A stretch of DNA of 5,543 nucleotides from an uncultured Actinoplanes sp. (GTDB taxonomy: Bacteria; Actinomycetota; Actinomycetes; Mycobacteriales; Micromonosporaceae). Positions 1 to 5,543 of the stretch are shown piece by piece; within the stretch, counting starts at the first letter, position 1, and each line of letters starts with the position of its first letter. Made by a program: the position numbers and the translations under genes. The stretch spans positions 1 through 5,543 of the forward strand of contig CAKUMG010000461.1 of NCBI GenBank assembly GCA_934667465.1. Reading direction: 5' to 3'. The notes under the pieces are model-generated. The model did not search any database and had not been told where the DNA came from. It saw only the letters and a list, made by a program, of their open reading frames with translations.

Positions 1-42
1 TTCCCCGGCCACGCCCGGCCCCGCGCCCGACTCGACGACGTC

Positions 43-209
43 CGGGCGCTGAGCAAGCTCCGGTTGCGCTGAGCGAGTTCAGGCGCCGAGCGGAGCCCCG
101 GTAACCGCCGGGCGTTGAGCAGTCGCCTGGCGCCGAGTGAGCGCCGGGTGCTGAGCAACCGTGGGCGTTGAGCAGGCGCCGGGCGCCGGGTGAGCGCCGG
201 GTGCTGAGC
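43..209. repeat. Cluster of GYGYTGAGC motifs (degenerate minisatellite)
   Basis: Six copies of the 9-mer GYGYTGAGC lie on the plus strand at 46-54, 66-74, 112-120, 148-156, 165-173 and 201-209. Start-to-start spacings are 20, 46, 36, 17 and 36 bp. The flanks are also related, with recurring GGCGCCGAG/GGCGCCGGG, GTGAGCGCCGGG and AACCG blocks, so the stretch reads as a decayed tandem array with units of about 46-53 bp. It lies beyond the 3' end of the LON-domain gene and contains no credible coding region. Function is unknown: it could be a genome-wide intergenic repeat, a protein-binding array or a slippage product. Confidence 0.6.
110..209. repeat. 47-bp direct repeat pair, 53-bp period
   Basis: Positions 110-156 and 163-209 match at 44 of 47 bases, with mismatches at 123/176, 128/181 and 136/189. 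The last 20 bases, GTGAGCGCCGGGTGCTGAGC, are identical at 137-156 and 190-209. Similarity continues leftwards with a one-base gap through an AACCG block (103-107 and 157-161). This is the best-preserved part of the motif cluster and suggests a fairly recent tandem duplication of one unit. Confidence 0.75.
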
Positions 210-234
210 GGCGAGAGGCGGGCCCGGCGGGGTT

Positions 235-942
235 TCAGTTGGGGCTGACCGGGCGGGCCAGGTCGGACAGGGGGACGGGCACCGCGCGTACCCTCTCCAG
301 CAGTTTCGCCTCGCGGCCGAGCAGCCGCAGCTCGGTGCGCAGCCGGCCGGCCGTGTCCGGGATGGCGAGCAGCTCCTGGCGCTCCTCGATGGTCAGCTGC
401 GCGGTCGCCGCGACCAGGTGCGACAGCACGGCCGGGTCGTCGGGCACCTGGTCGAGCACCTCCGAGTCGGGGCGCAGCAGGTCGAGGTAGGTCCGGAAGG
501 CCGCGAGCACCCGGGGCGCCAGCACCTCGGCGGTGGCGTCGGCGGGCTCCTCGTCGGGCAGCCACTCCACCTCGGCCGTCACATACGGGTGGGCCTCGGT
601 GTCGAGCTGGAGCACCCGGAACCGGCGCCGGCCGACGGTCACGATGTCGAACCGCCCGTCGGGCAGCTCGCTCACCTGGCGCAGCTCCGCCGTGCACCCC
701 ACCTCGTACAGCTGGTCCCTGGTGACCGGGGGACCGGAGGCGGCCTCCTCGCCGCCCTCGGCCGGGAGCACCTCGGAGCCGTGCCGCAGCGTCACCACGC
801 CGAACTCGTGGGGTTCGTCACTGGTCGCGTCGACCAGATCGCGCACGAGCGTGCGGTAGCGCTCCTCGAAGATGTGCAGGGGCAGCACCAGGCCGGGGAA
901 GAGCACCGTGCCCAGGGGGAAGACCGGGATAATCGCGCCCAC
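235..942 (-). CDS. LON substrate-binding (LON N-terminal) domain protein, stand-alone
   Basis: A 235-aa protein that consists essentially of a LON N-terminal domain. Residues 5-30 carry the typical opening IPVFPLGTVLFPG followed by LPLHIFEERYR. Residues 81-110 form the central beta region (VGCTAEL, then GRFDIVTVGRRRFRV). Residues 182-216 give the helical end with LTIEERQELLAIPD, then LRTEL and LLGREAKLLE. There is no AAA+ ATPase or Ser-Lys protease domain, so it is not a Lon protease. Proteins of this size are common in actinobacteria, often beside hisD, and their function is not established; peptide or protein binding in the cytoplasm is a family-based inference. The GTG start (942-940) is chosen because the conserved domain begins immediately after it and a TACCCT hexamer lies 6 nt upstream. 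The open frame continues far upstream, but that part is only the antisense of hisD. The stop is TGA at 237-235. Confidence 0.88.
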   Translation of the reverse strand: MGAIIPVFPLGTVLFPGLVLPLHIFEERYRTLVRDLVDATSDEPHEFGVVTLRHGSEVLPAEGGEEAASGPPVTRDQLYEVGCTAELRQVSELPDGRFDIVTVGRRRFRVLQLDTEAHPYVTAEVEWLPDEEPADATAEVLAPRVLAAFRTYLDLLRPDSEVLDQVPDDPAVLSHLVAATAQLTIEERQELLAIPDTAGRLRTELRLLGREAKLLERVRAVPVPLSDLARPVSPN

Positions 943-948
943 GGGTCG

Positions 949-954
949 AGGGTA
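949..954 (-). promoter_or_regulatory. Putative -10 box, leaderless LON-domain gene
   Basis: On the minus strand TACCCT fits the actinobacterial TANNNT -10 pattern and is followed by 6 nt and then the GTG start. That places the expected transcription start at or next to the first base of the start codon. No Shine-Dalgarno sequence is visible and no clear -35 box is found at 17-18 bp spacing. The leaderless reading is inference. Confidence 0.4.
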
Positions 955-1079
955 TCGGCATGGTCGGGATCCGCGCTCGCCACGCGGCGGTGATCTTTCG
1001 CGGCGGCCGGGACAAAGCGGTCGAAGTGGCCGGTCCCACTGACTAGGAACCGCGCCCCGGGACTGTCGGCGGGTCGGCC

Positions 1080-1085
1080 TAGACT
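1080..1085 (+). promoter_or_regulatory. Putative -10 box of the his operon, leaderless hisD
   Basis: TAGACT fits TANNNT and lies 7 nt before the hisD GTG at 1093, the spacing of leaderless actinobacterial transcripts. No purine-rich ribosome binding site precedes the GTG. A possible weak -35 is GGGACT at 1059-1064, sharing only GAC with TTGACA and with a short 15-bp spacer. No T-box, leader peptide or riboswitch is recognisable in the 150 bp between the divergent genes. Confidence 0.5.
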
Positions 1086-1092
1086 TGGCGGC

Positions 1093-2409
1093 GTGCTGAA
1101 CCGGATCGACCTGCGCGGTTCCCGCCGGGACCCGCGAGGACTGCTGCCCCGTGCCCAGCTCGACGTCGCTCAGGCGGTCGAGAGGATCAGGCCTGTCGTG
1201 GAGGCGGTCCGGGAGCATGGATTCTCCGCGATCCGCGAGGCGACCCAGCGCTTCGACGGCGTCACGCTCGAGCGCCTCCGGGTGCCCGCCGAGGCGATCG
1301 CGGCCGCCGCCGAGACGCTCGACCCCGACGTCCGTGCCGCGCTCCTCGTGTCGATCGAGCGGGCCCGCAAGGTGCACGCCGACCAGCGGCGCACCGACCA
1401 CACCACCCAGGTGGTGCCGGGCGGCAGCGTGACCGAGCGCTGGGTGCCGGTCTCGCGCGTCGGGCTCTACGTGCCCGGTGGCCTCGCCGTGCTCGCCTCC
1501 ACCGTGGTGATGAACGTGGTCCCCGCCCAGGAGGCCGGGGTGCCCTCGCTCGCAGTGGCGAGCCCGCCGCAGGCGTCCAACGGCGGCCTGCCCGACGCGA
1601 CGATCCTCGGCGCCTGCCACCTGCTCGGCATCACCGAGGTCTACGCCGCCGGCGGCGCCCAGGCGATCGCGATGCTCGGCTACGGCTCCACCGGCGCGTT
1701 CGAGGGCGACGAGTGCGCCCCGGTCGACGTCATCACCGGCCCGGGCAACATCTGGGTCACCGCGGCCAAGCGGCTGCTGCAGGGCACGGTCGGCATCGAC
1801 GCCGAGGCCGGCCCCACCGAGATCGCGATCCTGGCCGACGACACCGCGTCGCCGGTGCACGTCGCCGCCGACCTGATCAGCCAGGCCGAGCACGACCCCC
1901 TCGCCGCGAGCGTGCTGGTCACCGACTCGCCCGCGCTGGCCGAGGCGGTCGACGCGCAGCTCGACGTCCAGATCCCCGCCACCAAGCACGAGGCCCGGGT
2001 GCGCGAGGCGCTCGGCGGCCGGCAGTCCGGCGTCGTGCTGGTCGACGACCTCGAGCAGGGGCTGGCGGTCGTCGACGCGTACGCGGCGGAGCACCTCGAG
2101 ATCCAGACGCGCGACGCGCGGCAGTGGGCCATGCGGGTCCGCAACGCCGGCGCGATCTTCGTGGGGGCGTACTCGCCGGTCTCGCTCGGCGACTACGCGG
2201 CCGGCTCCAACCACGTGCTGCCCACCGGCGGCTGCGCGCGGCACTCCAGCGGCCTGTCGGTGCAGTCGTTCCTGCGCGGCATCCACGTCGTCGAGTACGA
2301 CGAGGCCGCGCTGCGCGACGTCGCGCCGCACGTGGTCGCGCTCGCCAACGCCGAGGACCTGCCCGGGCACGGCCAGGCCGTCAGCGCCCGCTTCGGCGGT
2401 GCCGCGTGA
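1093..2409 (+). CDS. hisD: Histidinol dehydrogenase
   Basis: A 438-aa zinc enzyme (E. coli HisD is 434 aa) that catalyses the last two steps of histidine synthesis, oxidising L-histidinol to L-histidinal and then to L-histidine with two NAD+. It is cytosolic and normally a homodimer. Visible family motifs are YVPGG (126-130), ITGPGNIWV (214-222), DAEAGPTEI (236-244) and SQAEHDP (263-269). Zinc ligands are inferred as Q264, H267, D367 (GDYAAGSNH) and H426 (LPGHGQA). The catalytic pair is E333-H334 in AAEHLEIQT, and SGLSVQSF (386-393) is also conserved. The GTG start gives the typical actinobacterial N-terminus MLNRIDLRG and sits 7 nt after a -10 box. It is the first gene of the operon, and its stop overlaps the hisC start by 4 nt. 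It looks complete and functional. Confidence 0.97.
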   Translation: MLNRIDLRGSRRDPRGLLPRAQLDVAQAVERIRPVVEAVREHGFSAIREATQRFDGVTLERLRVPAEAIAAAAETLDPDVRAALLVSIERARKVHADQRRTDHTTQVVPGGSVTERWVPVSRVGLYVPGGLAVLASTVVMNVVPAQEAGVPSLAVASPPQASNGGLPDATILGACHLLGITEVYAAGGAQAIAMLGYGSTGAFEGDECAPVDVITGPGNIWVTAAKRLLQGTVGIDAEAGPTEIAILADDTASPVHVAADLISQAEHDPLAASVLVTDSPALAEAVDAQLDVQIPATKHEARVREALGGRQSGVVLVDDLEQGLAVVDAYAAEHLEIQTRDARQWAMRVRNAGAIFVGAYSPVSLGDYAAGSNHVLPTGGCARHSSGLSVQSFLRGIHVVEYDEAALRDVAPHVVALANAEDLPGHGQAVSARFGGAA

Positions 2410-3482
2410 CCACGCTCGACGACCTGCCGATCCGCGACGACCTGCGCGGCAAACAGCCGTACGGCGCACCCCAGCTCGACGTGGCGGTGCGGCTCAACAC
2501 CAACGAGAATTCGTACCCCGTGCCCGAGGTCGTCGCCGAGGCCGTCGCCAAGGCGCTGCAGGCCGAGCTGCGCGACCTCAACCGCTACCCCGACCGGGAC
2601 GCGGTCGCGCTGCGGGCCGACCTCGCGGCCTACCTCGGCCACGGTCTGACGACCGCCCAGGTCTGGGCCGCCAACGGCTCCAACGAGGTGCAGCAGCAGC
2701 TGCTCCAGGCGTTCGGCGGGCCCGGGCGCACGGCCCTCGGCTTCGGACCGTCCTACTCGATGCACCCGCTGCTCGCCGCCGGCACAGGCACCCGCTGGAT
2801 CGGCGCGCTGCGCGACCCGGACTTCGGGCTCACCCCGGCGTCCGCCGTCGCCGAGATCGAGCGGCACCGGCCCGACCTGGTGTTCCTCTGCTCGCCGAAC
2901 AACCCGACCGGCACCGCGCTGGACCCCGAGGTGATCACCGCCGTGCTGGCCGCCGCGCCCGGCATGGTGCTGGTCGACGAGGCGTACGCGGAGTTCGCCC
3001 GGCCCGGCACCCCGAGCGCGCTCGGCCTGCTGCCCGGCAACCCGCGCCTGATCGTCAGCCGGACCATGAGCAAGGCGTTCGGCTTCGCGGGCGGGCGCCT
3101 CGGCTACCTGGCCGCCGACCCCGCCGTGATCGACGCGGTCCAGCTCGTCCGCCTGCCCTACCACCTGTCGTCGCTGACCCAGGCGGCGGCGCGGGCGGCC
3201 CTCGCCGAGCGCGCCGCCCTGCTCGCCACGGTCGACGCCATCAAGGAGCAGCGCGACCGGATCGTGACGACGCTGCGCTCGCGCGGCGTCCGGGTGGCCG
3301 ACAGCGACGCCAACTTCGTGCTGTTCGCCACCGGCCCCGACCAGAGATCCGCCTGGCAGGCCTTCCTGGACCGGGGTGTGCTGATCCGCGACGTCGGGCT
3401 GCCCGGCTGGCTGCGCGTCACCGCCGGCGACCCCGCCGAGACTTCCGCCTTCCTTACCGCCGCCGAGGAGATCCTGTCGTGA
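2406..3482 (+). CDS. hisC: Histidinol-phosphate aminotransferase
   Basis: A 358-aa fold-type I PLP enzyme, full length for HisC. It transfers the amino group of glutamate to imidazole-acetol phosphate, giving L-histidinol phosphate. Motifs are LNTNENSYP (30-38), RYPD (60-63), NGSNE (90-94), SPNNPTG (163-169), VDEAYAEF (190-197) and [17 protein letters not shown] (218-234). K223 is the predicted Schiff-base lysine. N166, D191, Y194 and R231 are the expected cofactor contacts, and R337 in WLRVTAG binds substrate carboxylate or phosphate. The GTG start at 2406 overlaps the hisD stop as GTGA and lies just before the conserved [11 protein letters not shown]; the upstream extension of the frame is hisD read out of frame. 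No strong Shine-Dalgarno is visible, so translation probably depends on coupling to hisD. A related aromatic aminotransferase is possible from motifs alone, but the operon settles the call. Confidence 0.96.
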   Translation: MTTLDDLPIRDDLRGKQPYGAPQLDVAVRLNTNENSYPVPEVVAEAVAKALQAELRDLNRYPDRDAVALRADLAAYLGHGLTTAQVWAANGSNEVQQQLLQAFGGPGRTALGFGPSYSMHPLLAAGTGTRWIGALRDPDFGLTPASAVAEIERHRPDLVFLCSPNNPTGTALDPEVITAVLAAAPGMVLVDEAYAEFARPGTPSALGLLPGNPRLIVSRTMSKAFGFAGGRLGYLAADPAVIDAVQLVRLPYHLSSLTQAAARAALAERAALLATVDAIKEQRDRIVTTLRSRGVRVADSDANFVLFATGPDQRSAWQAFLDRGVLIRDVGLPGWLRVTAGDPAETSAFLTAAEEILS

Positions 3483-4090
3483 GCCGCACCGGGCGCGTCG
3501 AGCGCGTCACCAACGAGACCAAGGTCCTCGTCGAGATCGACCTCGACGGCACCGGCAAGGGCGACCTCGCCACCGGGGTCGGCTTCTACGACCACATGCT
3601 CAACCAGCTCGCCAAGCACGGCGGCTTCGACCTCACCGTGCGCACCGAGGGTGACCTCGAGATCGATGCGCACCACACCATGGAGGACACCGCCCTCGCG
3701 CTCGGTGAGGCGTTCACCATCGCGCTGGGTGACAAGGCGGGCATCCGGCGGTACGGGTCGGCGACGATCCCGATGGACGAGGTGCTGGTCCGGGCCGCCG
3801 TGGACCTGTCCGGCCGGCCCTACGTCGTGCACGAGGAGCCGGCGCTGGCCCCCTACATCGGGCCGGTCTACCCGACCAGCATGACCCGGCACATCTTCGA
3901 GTCGTTCGGCCACGCCGCCAAGGTGACCCTGCACGTCAGCGTGCTGCGCGCGGCCCGCGACGGCGGCCACCCCGACGCCCACCACGTCGTCGAGGCGCAG
4001 TTCAAGGCGTTCTCGCGGGCACTGCGCGAGGCCGTCGAGATCGACCCGCGCAACGCCGGCGCGCTGCCCTCGACCAAGGGCGTGCTGTGA
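3479..4090 (+). CDS. hisB: Imidazoleglycerol-phosphate dehydratase
   Basis: A 203-aa monofunctional IGP dehydratase without the histidinol-phosphatase domain fused to it in E. coli, as usual in actinobacteria. It dehydrates imidazole glycerol phosphate to imidazole-acetol phosphate and is normally a manganese-containing 24-mer. Motifs are GVGFYDHML (33-41), IDAHHTMED (62-70), IPMDE (97-101), RHIFESF (137-143), [11 protein letters not shown] (168-178) and a terminal LPSTKGVL. The paired HH and E residues are the expected metal ligands. The GTG start overlaps the hisC stop as GTGA, with GGAG at 3467-3470 placed 8 nt upstream. Oddity: 14 residues separate H152-V153 from H168-H169, where I recall about 8 in M. 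tuberculosis HisB, so this loop (about 156-166) looks longer. The rest is regular. Confidence 0.96.
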   Translation: MSRTGRVERVTNETKVLVEIDLDGTGKGDLATGVGFYDHMLNQLAKHGGFDLTVRTEGDLEIDAHHTMEDTALALGEAFTIALGDKAGIRRYGSATIPMDEVLVRAAVDLSGRPYVVHEEPALAPYIGPVYPTSMTRHIFESFGHAAKVTLHVSVLRAARDGGHPDAHHVVEAQFKAFSRALREAVEIDPRNAGALPSTKGVL

Positions 4091-4257
4091 GCAGTGTCGC
4101 CCCCGTCCTGCTGCTCGGCCTGGCCGGCATCCTGGTCGGCGGCGTCGTGTCGCTGAGGCAGCAGGGCGCCTCCAAGTTCTCGATCATCCTGGTCGCGGTG
4201 TTCGCCGTGGTGGCCGCGGCCGGTGGAATCCTCTGGATGCTCCCGGGAGACTCATGA
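4087..4257 (+). CDS. Small two-helix membrane protein in his operon
   Basis: A 56-aa reading frame that fills the whole space between hisB and hisH. It opens with GTG overlapping the hisB stop (GTGA 4087-4090) and ends with TGA overlapping the hisH ATG (ATGA 4254-4257). AAGGG at 4076-4080 is a plausible Shine-Dalgarno 6 nt upstream. The protein has two hydrophobic stretches, about residues 4-22 and 32-52, joined by a short polar turn with LRQQGASK (23-30), so it is a likely membrane hairpin. The tail is MLPGDS. There is no signal-peptidase site and no enzymatic motif. I do not recognise a family. The exact fit between two coupled genes is the main argument that it is real. Its role is unknown, and it may serve partly as a translational bridge from hisB to hisH. 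Confidence 0.75.
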   Translation: MSSVAPVLLLGLAGILVGGVVSLRQQGASKFSIILVAVFAVVAAAGGILWMLPGDS

Positions 4258-4886
4258 CCAGCGTCGTCATCCTCGACTACGGCTCCGGCAACCTGCGGTC
4301 GGCGGAGCGGGCGGTGGCCCGCACCGGCGCCGACGTGACCGTGACCGGCGACCTCGCCGCCGCCGCTGCCGCCGACGGGCTCGTGGTGCCCGGCGTCGGT
4401 GCCTACGCGGCCTGCATGGCCGGCATCGAGGAACTGGGCGCCGGGCCGGTCATCGCCGAGCGCGTCGCCGCGGGCCGCCCGGTCCTCGGCATCTGCGTCG
4501 GCATGCAGATCCTCTTCGAGTCCGGCGTCGAGCACGGCGTCGAGACCCGGGGCCTGGGCCTGCTCCCCGGCGCGATCACCAAGCTCGCCGCCCGCCGCAT
4601 CCCGCACATGGGCTGGAACACGGTCACCGTGCCGGACGGCTCGGTGCTGCTCGCCGGGGTCGCGCCCGAGACGCGGTTCTACTTCGTCCACTCGTACGGC
4701 GCCTCGGACCTGACCGCGCTCGCCGGCGCGGGCGCGACGGTCACCACCGCGGCGCACGACGAGCCGTTCGCGGCCGCGGTCGAGCTCGGCTCGCTGTCGG
4801 CGGCCCAGTTCCACCCGGAGAAGTCCGCCGACGCCGGTGCCGCGCTGCTGCGCAACTGGGTCGGCGGGCTGACCGCCGCCGCATGA
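4254..4886 (+). CDS. hisH: Imidazole glycerol phosphate synthase, glutaminase subunit
   Basis: A 210-aa class I glutamine amidotransferase, normal length for HisH. With HisF it forms IGP synthase: HisH hydrolyses glutamine and ammonia is channelled to HisF, which converts PRFAR into IGP and AICAR. The N-terminus has LDYGSGNLRS (7-16). VPGVGAY (45-51) is the oxyanion-strand region. The nucleophile is C81 in LGICVGMQ, and the triad is completed by H187 and E189 in QFHPEKS. HMGWN (118-122) and YFVHSYG (143-149) are the usual HisH contacts. The ATG at 4254 overlaps the preceding stop and has GGGAG at 4245-4249, 4 nt upstream, which is a rather short spacing. The partner hisF is not in the window and is probably downstream of hisA/priA. 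Confidence 0.96.
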   Translation: MTSVVILDYGSGNLRSAERAVARTGADVTVTGDLAAAAAADGLVVPGVGAYAACMAGIEELGAGPVIAERVAAGRPVLGICVGMQILFESGVEHGVETRGLGLLPGAITKLAARRIPHMGWNTVTVPDGSVLLAGVAPETRFYFVHSYGASDLTALAGAGATVTTAAHDEPFAAAVELGSLSAAQFHPEKSADAGAALLRNWVGGLTAAA

Positions 4887-5197
4887 GCAAGGAACGTGCA
4901 CGGCGGCGGGCCGAGCGGCTGGCCGTCCTCGAGAAGGAGAAGGCCGGCCGCGCCCGCCGGGTCGCCCGCCGGGACCGCCGCCGCGCAATGGTCCGCACCC
5001 TCACCCCGCGGCGCCGGGGCACCGGGCGGCTCTACCGGCGCAGCCGCGGCCAGCGGATCGGCATCGTCGCCGTGCCGCTGGTGCTGATCGGCCTCGTGTG
5101 GCTCGCCGTGCCCGATCTCGCGCTGCGCATCGTCCTCACGGCGGTCCTCGTTCTCGTGTTGCCCGTGCTGGTCGTCGTGGTGCTCGGGCGCCGTTAG
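4883..5197 (+). CDS. Small protein, Arg-rich N-terminus plus two TM helices
   Basis: A 104-aa protein whose ATG overlaps the hisH stop (ATGA 4883-4886); the stop is TAG. Residues 1-58 are strongly basic, with clusters ERARRRAERL, GRARRVARRDRRR and TPRRRGTGRLYRRSRGQR. The first 35 residues are likely helical and contain LAVLEKEKAG. Residues 59-77 and 80-101 are hydrophobic, with only PDLALR between them, giving a predicted membrane hairpin that ends in GRR. By the positive-inside rule, both the Arg-rich domain and the C-terminus should be cytoplasmic. No enzymatic motif is visible. The basic part could contact RNA, DNA or anionic lipid; this is speculation. I believe similar small genes sit between hisH and priA in some actinomycetes, but I cannot name a family. 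No strong Shine-Dalgarno is seen, so coupling to hisH is likely. Confidence 0.8.
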   Translation: MSKERARRRAERLAVLEKEKAGRARRVARRDRRRAMVRTLTPRRRGTGRLYRRSRGQRIGIVAVPLVLIGLVWLAVPDLALRIVLTAVLVLVLPVLVVVVLGRR

Positions 5198-5209
5198 CGG
5201 CCGCCGCCA

Positions 5210-5234
5210 GGGACTCGCCCGGGTCCCGCGGGAC
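5210..5234 (+). other. Overlapping inverted repeats before hisA/priA
   Basis: GTCCCGCGGGAC at 5223-5234 is a perfect 12-bp palindrome. Its left half (GTCCC, 5223-5227) can also pair with GGGAC at 5210-5214 across an 8-nt loop, so in RNA the middle arm could form either of two exclusive hairpins. No U-tract follows, so it is not a classical intrinsic terminator. It may be an operator, an RNA stability element or chance in GC-rich DNA. The rest of the 109-bp gap shows only a weak -10-like AACAAT (5260-5265) without a convincing -35. Confidence 0.35.
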
Positions 5235-5295
5235 ACCGCCTGATCCGTACACCTGACTGAACAATCCCGCGCCGCCACCGGCGCACCTTCCGATC

Positions 5296-5299
5296 GGAG
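5296..5299 (+). promoter_or_regulatory. Ribosome binding site of hisA/priA
   Basis: GGAG lies 7 nt before the GTG at 5307, a good Shine-Dalgarno position. It supports this start and shows that this gene, unlike the tightly overlapping genes before it, can be initiated independently. Confidence 0.7.
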
Positions 5300-5306
5300 C
5301 TCCGAC

Positions 5307-5543
5307 GTGACCCTCTCCCTGCTGCCCGCCGTCGACGTCGCGGACGGGCAGGCCGTCCGGCTCGTCCAGGGCGCCGCCGGTTCCGAGACCAGCTACGGCG
5401 ACCCGCTCGAGGCGGCGCTGGCCTGGCAGAACGACGGGGCGGAGTGGGTGCACCTGGTCGACCTGGACGCGGCGTTCGGGCGCGGCGACAACGCCACGCT
5501 GCTCGCCGAGGTCGTCGGCCGCCTCGACGTCAAGGTCGAGCTC
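5307..5543 (+). CDS. priA: ProFAR isomerase HisA/PriA, N-terminal part (cut by window end)
   Basis: The first 79 residues of a protein expected to be about 240-250 aa; the frame is open to the last base. It is a TIM-barrel isomerase that converts ProFAR to PRFAR, the substrate of HisF-HisH. In many actinobacteria the same enzyme (PriA) also isomerises phosphoribosylanthranilate in tryptophan synthesis. LLPAVDV (5-11) carries the predicted catalytic D10. VRLVQG (17-22) has R18, the counterpart of the N-terminal active-site arginine of Pri[20 protein letters not shown] (44-62) is typical and closely resembles mycobacterial PriA as I remember it. The dual-function call rests on that resemblance: the residues that best separate HisA from PriA lie beyond the window. 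It follows the 104-aa gene after 109 bp, so it may have its own control. Confidence 0.92.
   Translation, partial: MTLSLLPAVDVADGQAVRLVQGAAGSETSYGDPLEAALAWQNDGAEWVHLVDLDAAFGRGDNATLLAEVVGRLDVKVEL

Noticed and set aside
43..209. CRISPR array
   Set aside because: Repeats are degenerate, spacing is irregular (17-46 bp), and the segments between copies are themselves related rather than unique spacers.
210..234. Intrinsic terminator of the LON-domain gene
   Set aside because: Only a short CGGGCCCG palindrome (219-226) and no U-tract on the minus-strand transcript; too weak to call.
418..993. 191-aa plus-strand frame over the LON-domain gene
   Set aside because: Low-complexity His/Gly/Glu-rich shadow of the minus-strand gene, with no motif.
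943..1092. T-box, riboswitch or His-rich leader peptide before hisD
   Set aside because: No room in the transcript if hisD is leaderless, and no His-codon run or recognisable structure in the spacer.
1713..2405. N-terminal extension of hisC inside hisD
   Set aside because: This part is hisD read out of frame, almost all Arg/Ala/Gly. HisC homology starts at the GTGA overlap at 2406.
235..2469. Single 744-aa minus-strand protein
   Set aside because: Only the last 235 residues are a real LON-domain protein. The upstream part is antisense to hisD, Gly/Arg/Asp-rich with no domain, and crosses the divergent promoter region.
2399..3478. N-terminal extension of hisB inside hisC
   Set aside because: Out-of-frame hisC with an Arg/Ala-rich composition. 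The GTG at 3479 has a Shine-Dalgarno and gives the normal HisB length.
4002..4988. 328-aa minus-strand frame opposite hisH
   Set aside because: Gly/Arg/Asp-rich shadow typical of GC-rich antisense frames; hisH on the other strand has all catalytic motifs.

Overview
The window is very GC-rich, with long spurious open frames on both strands, GTG starts and stop/start overlaps at almost every gene junction. It carries a histidine biosynthesis operon in the order hisD-hisC-hisB-orf-hisH-orf-hisA/priA. Gene order, the PriA-like protein and the LON-domain neighbour all point to a high-GC actinomycete. A Pseudonocardiales-type genome is my best guess, from family resemblance only.

Layout. Positions 1-234 hold no gene. 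They contain a cluster of a GYGYTGAGC motif, including a 47-bp near-identical direct repeat with a 53-bp period. A stand-alone LON substrate-binding-domain protein lies on the minus strand (235-942). A 150-bp divergent intergenic region (943-1092) follows, in which both genes seem to have a -10 hexamer only 6-7 nt from their GTG start, suggesting leaderless mRNAs. The his operon then runs on the plus strand: hisD (1093-2409), hisC (2406-3482), hisB (3479-4090), a 56-aa two-helix membrane protein (4087-4257), hisH (4254-4886) and a 104-aa protein with an Arg-rich N-terminus and two predicted membrane helices (4883-5197). After a 109-bp gap with an inverted-repeat cluster, hisA/priA starts at 5307 and is cut by the window end.

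How the genes work together. HisB, HisC and HisD catalyse the late steps: IGP dehydration, transamination of imidazole-acetol phosphate, and the two-step oxidation of histidinol. HisH is the glutaminase half of IGP synthase; its partner HisF is not in the window. HisA/PriA makes the HisF substrate. All five junctions from hisD to the 104-aa gene are 4-nt GTGA or ATGA overlaps, so translational coupling is likely. The chain breaks only before hisA/priA, which has its own Shine-Dalgarno sequence.

The enzymes look intact and ordinary. The less-explained parts are the two small membrane proteins locked into the operon, the upstream repeat cluster, the competing hairpins before hisA/priA, and a longer than expected loop before the second HH motif of HisB. 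I see no mobile element, CRISPR array, RNA gene or clearly new system.
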